A stretch of 64,000 nt of DNA from Leptura quadrifasciata (lineage: Eukaryota > Arthropoda > Insecta > Coleoptera > Cerambycidae): positions 20,886,461 to 20,950,460 of the forward strand of contig OY776681.1 in NCBI GenBank assembly GCA_963675555.1, written 5' to 3'. The position numbers and the translations under genes were made by a program. Numbering within the stretch: position 1 is the stretch's first letter; each line of letters opens with the position of its first letter. Positions 35,701-47,700 of this stretch are shown piece after piece. A model generated the notes under the pieces. That model did no database searches. It was given only the letters and a program-made list of their open reading frames with translations, and was not told where the DNA came from.

Positions 35701-38700
35701 AAGAAACCTCTACTTAAATTTTTTCGATGTTTTACATTTACCCCCTCCCCTCCACCTCCTGTAATTCATATACAGGGTGGGACAATAGTGCGTCGGACCT
35801 CGATATCTCGAGTTCTACGATAGCTAGACATTTTTTTAAAAAGTTGCAAGTAAACTAGATAAAAAAGTCTATAATTGGAAATTATTTTCGACCATACAGG
35901 GCGAGCCAAGACGAAATTACAGGACCAAGCGCCTATTTTTTTAAACGGAATGCTATGTATATCAGTATATTTTTTGAAGCCTCTTTCTAGGCTCTATTCA
36001 TTCCTATATTAGCATTAAATATCTCCCAACCACTTGGATGTAATGAATTTTTTTGTTGATATAATGTAATCTGCAGATGGATATTTCAATAATCACCAGT
36101 CACAATTATTATGGGTTTTAAGAAAAACTTATGTGAATACCAGTTACGAGACATCTACTTAACGTTTTTGAGTCATTTTTATTTCCTAAAAATGTACAGG
36201 ATGGCCAAAAATTATTTTTCAATTAAGAACATTTTAAATTGAATTTTCTTAATTTCTTCAAACGGAACACCCTGTGTATTTTTCGACGATGTGATATAGA
36301 AATGAAAAACGAAAATTTTTTGTAAGTACTTCCCTATGGCTAATTGCAACCATTTTGGTTTTATAAATAAATGTCAAATTCAAGAATGAACTTAAAAAAA
36401 GAGGTTCCCTCAAATAATTCATTACAAAAATTTATAATAGGTGTTCGACATCTTGCCCATATTGATTGACACATGTCATGCCATTTAGTGGGACCATTTC
36501 TTCCAATCCATTGAAATGAGTAAATAGTATTTAACCGGTCCCTTACTGTAATATTTTTTTGTAATTTTTGTTTGCTGTTTTCGTTATTCGACAAGCAATA
36601 AAACCTCAGTTTGGTATAAATTGTCGTGTACAAAGGAGCATTTATCACACTTATCGGTCGTTACAATTTGTATTGAATTTAAAATATTTGGAATTTTACA
36701 ATATGAATTTTAATAAAGCGGGACTTGTAGACATGACTTTTGTTTTGAGCGAGTCAGACAGAAATTGTTTACTTGCCAATAGAATTTATCACCAATGTTA
36801 TCATGAAAGAAGTATTCCTGATATTAGCAGCTTCCAAAACCTTCTCGATAGATTTCTGGAAACTGGAAATGTCGAATATAAAAAAAGTAAAAGAATGAAA
36901 CGTGTTGTGAACGAAGAAAATGAGTTTTCGAAAATTGCTCCAAAGAAGGTTAATTTACCCCCTTTTTCGAGTTTAAAACAATGTTCTGACACTTGCAGTA
37001 GGTAGATATTCTAAGAATATCTTATTTTTAGGACAACTAACAACTACCTAAAGTTTGGAATCTCTACGAAAAATTGTATTATTCTCTGCTATTTTCAGTT
37101 TACCATACACCACTATTACCACATTTGAGAAATATTTCTTTCTACCAAAGAAAATCGATGCATTATAAATTTTAGCTTTTGATAAGTACAAACATCTTTT
37201 GTTTTTTGTTACTGAACAAAAATCTCTTTTCTAGTTTTGATAATTCATGTATAATCATTTCCATTTTAGATGACTTTAGAATATAACAAACCATGATTGA
37301 TATACTGATCGAACTAGGTTTCAAAATATAGTTAACCAGAGAAATAATCCCAGCAAACAATAATAATTATCCAAAATATGCCATTTGATATAATATATTA
37401 ATCGTAAAAAAATAAAAAATTCTATATACCTAATTAGATAACTGAAAACATTATAAAATTACACGTCAGCTCCTGTTTATTGTCTATTTAAATTACTTGC
37501 TATATATATGTAAAATCACGCACAAGCAGCAGCAATCTGCTGCTGCTTCTGTGATTATCCTAGTTTATTTAGGTGTTTATACATTTTATACGCCATTCAT
37601 ATATTACTTTTTATATATCATTATATTGTGTATTTTATATCTATACATTGTATATTGTACATTCTATATATTGTGTATTGTATATTATCTTAAATAAACT
37701 TATATTATTATTATTATTTCTTTGGTAGGTACAAGACTTCAATATATATACTGCCTCAATTGTAAAAATAATATCTATGCAGGGTAAACATGCCTGAAAT
37801 CTGTAGATAAGGGGCTTCTGGCATCTTTTAATTTCAACAACTCTTTAATGTAACATCGAGAATGTTTTGTATTGACAGTGAAACTGTTACCTTTATAAAA
37901 GGGATGAACACTATAGGCCTGCACGGAAACATTTGTTGAAGGCTTCCTCCAGGTTAAGCACACGCTACTGAAGTCGAAAGGGCGACATTGTACATTTTCA
38001 GGGGGATTAGGGCTAAGGGAAACGTTTATCTTTATTTGGGCTGCTGTCCAACTTCTTCCAGCCGAGTTTACAGCTACACACTGGTAAATTCCTGTAAGAG
38101 ACGTTCTCCAGTCAGTTTTACAGTAACCTTTACACATATTTAATTGTTACCCGAATCGCTATTAAATGTGTGGCTGAAAACCAGGCCCATCGACTGCTTC
38201 CTAATTCGTGTGTCGTAGGTTAAAGGCAGACCATCCTTTAACCAATAAATCGTCGGTTCAGGTACACCATTAGCTTGACAGTTTAATCGTACGATCCTCG
38301 CTGCTGGATAAATTTTCGAGATTGGGGTAACGTTGAATTGGGGCTTCTGATACACCTCCACCCGGTAATTTTGACTAATACGGCTCACGGTATTGTAGGC
38401 TACGCAAGTGTAATTGCCTCTCTGGCTTTCCTTGGCTTTAAGTATTCTCAAAACGGAGGAGTTCCCTATAACTACATTGTCATCTGAAAATAAACGACAG
38501 AAATTATTGTGATGTTTTAATTTTTTTAAATTGTACAGTCAAAACTGTTCTTTAATAGGCCTAAAATTCTACAAAGAATAAATCAGGGAAACAAATGATT
38601 GTATTTCAAGGCCCTAGGTACACGGGGAATGGGTGAAAAATCAAACGCAAAATTTAACAGAAAAAGACAAAGTGATTTAATTAAAATGGTGTAAAAACAG

Positions 38701-41700
38701 ATGCTCTGTTAAGTACATAATATGAAGTCCGACGGGTTTCTTGCAAAGAGCTGTAAGTTACTAATGGTGTCAGTTGTCCATTTTCCAAATATTCAAGTAA
38801 TAAGACATACTTACTATTAAGCCATTGTACTGTAGGTGTAGGCCATCCCATCACAGCACAATATAAATTGAGGTTTTCACCAAAGTCAACGGTACTATTA
38901 GGTGAAATATCAAGAGGTAGAAATGTCGGTGCTTTAGACTCCGTCAGAGGTGAAAGCACTGTCAATACGGCTGTCTTACTATACTTCGATTTGTTTAGTA
39001 TAACATTTGTTGCTTTACATCTGAAAACAGAATCGATTAATATGAACAGAAGTTGAAAAGGAAACATTCTCCTAGTAGCAGAGGATGTCGCCCATGAACA
39101 CACAGATTTGTAACCAATTAGTCAATCCAAGTCACGTGACCCAAGATGGCCGTTCAGAGCAAACATAGGGCTCCAGCGCGTGACATTACATTTTCCAAGG
39201 TCGCTGCTTAGAGGAAAAACAAACAACACATCATAACCTCACTTATTCCCTGTAGTAAATATCATCCCTTGTAGCTATTACGTTTTTATTCAATTGTGTT
39301 TTAGTGAAAATTTAATTTAATTTTGTTAACCAAACGTTTTATTTATTTATTTAAACAGATTGCTATGTATATTAGTACATTTTTTGAAGCCTCTTTCTAG
39401 GCTCTATTCATTCCTATATTAGCATTGAATATCTCCCAACCACTTGGATGTAATGAATTTTGTTGTTGAAATAATGCAATCTGCAGATGAATATTAAAAA
39501 AATCACCAGTCACAATTATGGGTTTTAAGAAAAACTTATGTGGATACCAGTTACGAGACATCTAATTAATATTTTTGAATCATTTTCATTTCCTAAAAAT
39601 GTACAGGGTGGCCAAAAATTATTTTTCAATTAAAAACATTTTAAATTGAATTTTCTCCATTTTATCAAATGGAACACCCTGTATATTTTTCGACGATGTG
39701 ATGTATAAATGAAAAATGAACATTTTTTGTAAGTACTTCCCTAGGGCTAATTGTAACCAATTTCGTTTTATTGAGCAATAATTACAAAATAAACTTAAAA
39801 AAGAGGTTTCTTAAAATAATTCAGTAGAAAAAATTATAAATATTCCACATGTTGCCCATTTAGATTGACACACATTTCTATGCGCTTTTGAAATGAGGTT
39901 CCCACTGTTCCTAAAACTGCCGGTGTGATAGATATAAAGGCAGTTATTATTCTTTCCTTCATATTCTGTACTGTTGTTGGTGTGTCTCTATAAACAATTT
40001 CATTCATGTATCCCTATAAAACGAAATCCATTTTTGTAAGATCTGAGGATCTAGCAGGCCATTTAGTGGGTCCATTTCTTCCAATGCATTGATTAGGGTA
40101 GGTATTATTTAAGAGGTCTCTAACTGCATTTAAATAAAGTGCTACTATCTTGCTGAAACCACATCCTATTCCGAATTCTTTCAGTGAGATTTACTAATAA
40201 TTGTGGCAGATAGTTTTCCAAAAAATTAAGATAAATAGCCCGAGTCAATATACCATCAAAGAAATGTGGCCCTATTACATGTTCTCCAGTAATTCCTCCC
40301 CAAACGTTTATAGACCATCTGTGTTGGTTATCAGCTGGCATAAAAAGTGAGGATTTTCCGAAGCATAATAATGGAAATTGTGCCTATTAACAAAAGCGAT
40401 TTTTATCAAAAGTTGCCTTATTACTGAATAAAACAGTATTGAAGAAGTTGACATCATGTTGCATTTCACCTTTGGCCCGATTACACAATTGTAGGTGCTT
40501 TTGAAAATCGCCATCAGATAATTCCTGGTGCATTTGAATATGATATGCATGCAACTTATTTATTTTTAAGATTCGGCCCACAGGCCGTCTACTTATTCCT
40601 ACTAATGAGCTCACTTCTCTTTGACTAACATGGGGATTCTCAACCGTTATCAGCACCACAGAAAACTCATTTTCTTTGTTCACAATCCGTTTTATTCTTT
40701 CACTTTTTTTATATTCGACATTTCCAGTTTCCAGAAATCCATCGTGAAGGTTTTGGAAGCTGCTAACATCAGGAATCCTTCTTTCAGAATAACGTTGGTG
40801 ATAAATTCTATTGGCAAGTAAACAATTTCTGTCTAACTCGCCCAAAACAAAAGTCATGTCTACAAGTTACGCTTTATTAAAATTCATATTGTAAAATTCC
40901 ATATATTTTAAATTCAATACAAATTGTAACGACCGATAAGTATGATAAATGCTCCTTTGTACACGACAATTTATACCAATCTGAAGTTTTATTGCTTGTC
41001 GAATAACGAAAACAGCAAAAAAATTTACAAAAAAATATTACAGTAAAGGACCGGTTAAATACTATTTACTCATTTCAATGGATTGGCAGAAATGGTCCCA
41101 CTAAATGGCCTCATTTCAAAATTGCATAAAGACGTGTGTCAATCAAAATAGGCAACATGTCGAACACCTAATTATAAATTTTTCTAATGAATTATTTGAG
41201 GCAACCGTTTCTGTCCAGTGGAAGTAAACACAAAAAAAAAAATTTTTTTTTTTTTTTTTGTTAAAATAGGTTTAAAATGTCATAAAACGTCGAGATTTTA
41301 ATTTTGAGCGAAAAAAATTTCCTGTCTGTACTTTTTTTTGTGCGCACGTTTACTCTGGAACTGTTCATGATATTGACTTGAAATTTGGTACACTTTTATG
41401 TACTGTAATGAGATCTGGAACTAGATTATATTTTGATCTACTTCCGTTGAAGGGTTCGGGGGTAAATGGGGTAAGCAGGCAAAGCAAGCAGGTAAGAGTC
41501 CATAAAATTGCAATTTAGGGCATGGAATCAGCCCCTCCCCCCCACTATCACCCCCAATAACTCCGCCACACTACTATGAAAGGGAGTAAAAAAAATTAAA
41601 ATGTGATTTAGTGTGTATACAAGAACGAAACGTCTCAAAAAACTTTTTTGGCGTTAGCTACCCCCTCTACCACCCCCACTTTATTATTAAAGGGAGTAAA

Positions 41701-44700
41701 AATTAAATTGGGATTTAGTGTGTATACGAGAACCAAGGGCCTCCAAAATTTATTTTGGCATTAGTTACCCCCTCTACAACCCCCTTAATACCCACACCTT
41801 ATTGTTTAAGGAAATAAAAAATTAAATTGGAATTTATTGTGTATACGAGAACCAAGGGCTTCTAAAATTTTTTTAACATTAGCCACCTCCTATACCACCC
41901 CCACTCTATTATTAAAGGGACTAAAATATTACATTGGGATTTAGTATGTATAAGACTTGGATAGAAAATCTGGATGTGGAAATAATGATTCCTTCGGCAA
42001 CGGTTTTTTAAGTTTATTCTTGAATTTGATATTTATTTATAAAACGAAAATGGTTGCAATTAGCCATAGGGAAGTACTTACAAAAAATTTTCGTTTTTCA
42101 TTTCTACATCACATCGTTGAATAATATACAGGAGGTTCCATTTGAAAAAATTGAGAAAATTCAATTTAAAAAGTTCTTAATTGAAAAATAAACACTCATT
42201 TATTTATAAAACGAAAATGGTTGCAATTAGCCATAGGGAAGTACTTACAAAAAATTTTAGTTTTTCATTTCTACATCACATCATCGAAAAATATACAGGC
42301 TGTTCCATTTGAAAAAATTGTGAAAATTCAATTTAAAATGCTCTTCATTGAAGAATAATTTTTGGCCACCCTGTACATTTTTAGGAAATGAAAATGGTTC
42401 AACAACATTAATTAGATGTCTCTTAACTGGTATTCACATAAGTTTTTCTTAAAACTCATAATTGTGACTGTGGTGATTTTTTTTAATATCCATCTGCAGA
42501 TTAGCATTTAAAAAAAAAAAAGCAGCTTGTATATCAGTGTATGCACGGAAGTTATACAACCTTAGGGGAGGGTTGTATAGGAGATATACCATCCTTCGGA
42601 GGGGATGTAAAGCCGTCGGTCCCTTGTCTATTAAATGTTAGGCAAGTAAAAGATCCCTACTCTTCTTAAGGGAAGAGGATCGGCACAATTCCTGGTTGGG
42701 GGTAGCTCGTCTACAGGCGTCGGTGTTAGGCCTCAGTAGTGGAAATATGCCGACGTTAAATAAATGTATAAAAAAAAATTCATTACATCCAAGTAGTTGG
42801 GAGATATTCAATGCTAATATAGGAATGAATAGAGCCTAGAAAGAGGCTTTAAAAAATGAACTGATATACATAGCATTCCGTTTAAAAAAAAGGCACTTGG
42901 TCCTGTAATTTCGTCTTGGCTCGCCCTGTATGTTCGAAAATAATTTCTAGTTATAGACTTTTTTATCTAGTTGCAATTTTTTTTAAAATTTCTAGCCATC
43001 GTAGAACTCGAGACATCGAGGTTCGACGCACTATTGCCCCACCCTATATAGCTTTGAGGTTATGATCCTTGACTTTTACTTGATTTATATCCCCTGCATG
43101 CAACGAACTTGAAAGACGGGCAGATTCCGTATCCCGGTGGGTACTATAAGAAAATCATTTGTATTGAATTGTGTGATGTGTATTTTCCAGTGTTTCTTAT
43201 GTTGTGTTTAATTATTCTTTTGAGACAATTGTAACTTTTCCCTCTTGTCCAATCCCTCTTTTATTTCAACCAAATTATACCTCTTCAGATTTTTTTTGGA
43301 AAATGTCTCTTATTCTGCATGGGAGCCCAAAGCAGGATGATTTTCGTTTTCTAAAAAGCAATGAAGTAATGTTTTCTCAAAAGGCCTTGCAAAATAATTT
43401 TAGGTTTTACTAGAATTGTGATGTACTGAAGACTTACATCTTATAAAATGTTTTACTACAGATCCTCTCGTATTTCCGGGAGATCATCTTGCTTTAACGA
43501 AGTCTGGACCTACGCTTACTGTGGTTTAAAACTGCACATATTTAGTAACTGATTCCTGTAGAAGCGACTTCCAATAGCAACTACAGTGCAAATAACGGGC
43601 ATCATACTTTCAATAATACAAATATACCCCAAAAGACAACTTGGACACAGAAAATCACAAAACGAACTATCTTTGGGTCAATGGCATTAAATGATACTTA
43701 TTTTTTTGCCCATAGTCATCATATTGAATCTCGTTTTGACAGCTCGTTGGATATTCTAAGGTAATCTTCTGAGAACTACGATTGTCGTGAGCGACAGACC
43801 ATTTAAGTGAATAAGGGCCAAGAATTTTGAATACCCTTCCAGGGGAGTTTAAAATAATTGATTTGTATTGGTCCAAATTGTCTGTCACTGTGACAAGTGA
43901 CAGTCGCAGTTCTCAAAAGGCGCCCTAATGCATGTGAAGTCAGAGTTATCAATGTCGCAGAAAACAAACACAATTATAACTTCACTTTAGTTACTTGTAA
44001 TAAATATATCGCTCCTTAAATAGCTGTTTTTATAATTACATTTTATTTTATTAAGTAAACGTTTTAAGCTTATGATCTTTGACAATTATTCTTGATTTGT
44101 TTTTCCTTCAAATAGCGACCTTGGAAAACGTGTAGATGCCGTATAGAAAAAAGCAACATAAGTTAAGACTTTAGAAGTCCAGAATACTTTCTGGAAACAA
44201 GGCTGGGTTCCTACAATCATTCCATCTCCACAAACCTTCCTTCCTCTGCTACTATGGTTAATACTCAGTACGGGTAACTCACCTATAAGATCCTGCGTCA
44301 GAAATCTGAGAATTTGTAATTAATAAAGCCCCGTTGGGCAGAGGAACATATCTGAAAAGTCATTAATAAATGTAATAGTAACATAAAGTTATAATAAACC
44401 CATGACTTTGTACCTTGTGTGTTGAGGTAGAGGTAGATTATTGAATTCCCACTGAATTTCAGCGGGTGGCATTGAACGTATGCTGCAATGAAGTACTACA
44501 GGTTGAGATTCTGGGACAGTGAAATTACTTGGGCTTTTGGTAAACTCCCGATCCATTGCTAAAATAGACGTATTTGTTATTAGTAACTAACGCTTCAACA
44601 ACAAACATTTTATTGCCGGTTATAAAAATAATAAAAATGTGCTAGGAACTTACTTGCTGCCCTTAACTTGGCCACCCCAGAAAGTAAGGCCCCCGCTTTA

Positions 44701-47700
44701 TTCGTAACCAGACATTTATACTCCCCCGTAACTCCATTGGCTCTTTTCCCTGAGAAAACTTTTGGTACATAGAGAGAACCATCTTCTTGCTGGCTCCACC
44801 TGGTATCATCTAACTGCACCTGAGTATTGTTATAGAACCAGGTTACCTGCAAATTAAAAACAATTCTAGAGGTGCAGATATATTAATTATTTTTGGTAGT
44901 TTTTTTTAATATATCTGTATCAGATAACCACGAACCTCAAAAAAAAAAAAAAAAAAATGGGAGGTGTTCAAAGAGTTTTTAAGCATTGAAAAATTTTATT
45001 TACAATGGTTACTGTTACCCAGCTTCAATACCAAATTTTTCATTAACATGCTCTAGTGTTGTCTAAAACACATATTTTTCTAGAATGTTTCGTAAAATCC
45101 TTTACTTATACTAAAATTTGCTTTAATGTTTATATCGTCCACTCGCTTAAAGAATTTACAAAAAAATATGTTTTAGTACATAAAGCGATATGATTAAAAA
45201 AACAGTACCTAGTATTCACACCACTGGGCAGAATAACTGTAAAATTAATGTGATTTAGCAAACAAAACTTTATTTTTTTAACTCTTCTTAATTTGAATCA
45301 CCTCCGTTAAGGAATCGCATCCATTGGTTAGATATTTAAAAAAAATTTCTACAGAATATAAATTTAACAAGTTCAAAGCAAAAGATTTTATATATAGTGA
45401 TACCTGTAAAAAACATAGCTTTAGGCATGCAAATTTTTCCATTAATGTATGAAATGTTTCAGACGACAGATTGGTCACATGTTGAAATTTACACTGGCAT
45501 AAATGATGCCTGCGAACATTTCTATAATACCGTCAACAATGTCTTTAATACATGTGTTCCAGTTTACAAACAAAACAGCCGAACCTACCCACCCTGGTTC
45601 AACTTGGAAATAATTAATAACATCCGTAAAAAGGATAGGGTGCACAGAAACTACAAAAAGTTTAACACTAACACATACTTGGAGCAGTTCAAAACCTTAA
45701 GATCCCTAATTAAGCAGCAAATAAAAGCTGCCTATGAGGTATATATACATGATATCGAAATATATTAACGCTGACCCTTCCAAGTTTTGATCATTTGTAC
45801 AAACCAAAAAGAATAAATCCAGAATTCCAGGCTCTGTACATTATAACAACATTACCTTCGAAACGCCTCAATCTGTGGTCGATGGCTTCGCCAGTTTTTT
45901 CTCGGACGTGTACCTTCAATCCGACCCCTCTCACAAAGTTCCACTTATTTCTCTTAACAATACACACGTGCACATTAAACCAATCACGGACCAGGACATA
46001 ATTAACGCAGCAAAAAAATTGAAAAACAAATTAACCTCCGGTGTTGACAATGTACCGAGTTTCATTGTTAAAGACTGTATCGATACTTTTGTAGCACCCC
46101 TGCGTTTTTTATTTAATCTTATTTTAGTAACAGGTACCTATCCAGATATATGGAAAACAACTAAACTATGTCCTATCCTCAAAACAGGAGATCCCTCCCT
46201 AGTAACAAACTACAGACCTATAGCTATCCTTTGCAATTTTGGCAAAATCCTAGAGATTATCATTTACGAAAATATATATTGTGAAATCAAAAGTGATATA
46301 TCTCCGTATCAGCATGGTTTTATGGAAAAAAGATCGACCACCTCGAACCTGACCTGTATTACACAGTATATCTCGGACATATTGGACACACAAGGCCAAG
46401 TCGATGTTATTTATACTGACATTCAAAAAGCTTTCAACAAAATCGATCATTTTCTACTCCTTTCTAAACTCAATGCAATTGGAGTGTCAGATATCTTGCT
46501 ATCCCTAATTGAATCCTATTTATTTAATAGAACACAGTTCGTGGAATACGGTGGATATAATTCTCGCAACTTTTTTTGCAACATCCGGAGTCCCTCAAGG
46601 ATTCAACCTAGGGCCACTTTTATTCTTAGTATTTCTTAATGATTTATTCCTCACTATGAGTTCTACACATTTATTTTTGCGGACGACTTGAAAATCCACT
46701 CTGAAGTAAGCAATCCAAACGACTCAATTAATGAATGGTGCGAGAATAACTACTTAAAACTAAATACCTCTAAATGTAAGATAATGTCCTTCTACAATAA
46801 CAAAAGGCCAGTTTTATTCGTATATACGATTAATGATACCGTTCTTGACCGATGTATAAATTTTAAGGATCTTGGAGTAACTAACATTCGATTCCAAGCT
46901 CAGTTTTTCTACTCATATAAGCACAATTGTTACTTCAGCTTCTAAAGTACTCGGGTATTGTATAAGGAACTGGGGCAGCTTTACGGATATCAACACTCTG
47001 AAATTAATATACATATCATTTATACGAAGCAAACTCGAATATGCTTCTGTCATCTGGTCACCTGTTTATCAAAACTCTAAAATGCAAGTTGAGTCCGTAC
47101 AAAGACGATTTCTTAAATATATATATTTCAAATCCAATGGGTCCTATCCCGTTAGGGGCTTCGATCACAATACACTACTAAATTCATTCAATTTTGACTT
47201 GCTTGAACTTAGAAGCAATTGCACAGCACTACAATTGTTATATAAAATACTGCATAACCAATTAGATTGTATTCATTTAGTAAATAGAATTAACTTTCAT
47301 GTACCAAGGCAGAACGCTCGTCTGCACAAAGCATTTTACGTCAATACCAGCAGAACTAACATTCAGGTTAAGTCTCCAATATTTAACATGTGCAAGATAT
47401 TTAATGAAGTTGCTCATATGTGTGACCTCAACTGTGATAGTCTAAACCACATTATTCATATATACAAAGATTCTTTTAACTGATTAAGTCTATAATTATA
47501 ACAATCTAATCTATAATATCTATCTAATCTTTTTTATAATTAATAAATAATAAATTAATGTAATTATGTAATGTAATGTATGTATGTATTATGTAATCTA
47601 ATGTAAATTAATGTGGTTTTGTAAATTTTTATCTTATTATTGTTATTTTTATATATTTTAATTGGGTGTCAACCTGTTCAAAATAAACGTATTATTATTA

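Larger units (their letters stand above)
39350..43048 (-). mobile_element. Mariner-family element, copy B (with insertions)
   Basis: Opposite in orientation to copy A. The right end (43048) is nearly intact: ..gacgcactattgccccaccc then TA. The left end lacks about the outermost 175 bp and starts near 39350. Inside are terminal repeat blocks (39360-39780 and 42040-42880), a minus-strand transposase relic, a minisatellite (41520-41960) and a LINE tail (42506-42778). A 155-bp stretch of terminal repeat is tandemly doubled (42040-42190, 42197-42350). It lies in receptor intron 4, sense to the receptor. Confidence 0.85.

Noticed and set aside
37775..37890. Extension of receptor exon 7 to the stop near 37787
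   Set aside because: Using the donor at 37890 gives correct phase into exon 8 and a normal FN3 fold; reading on gives a truncated FN3 domain.
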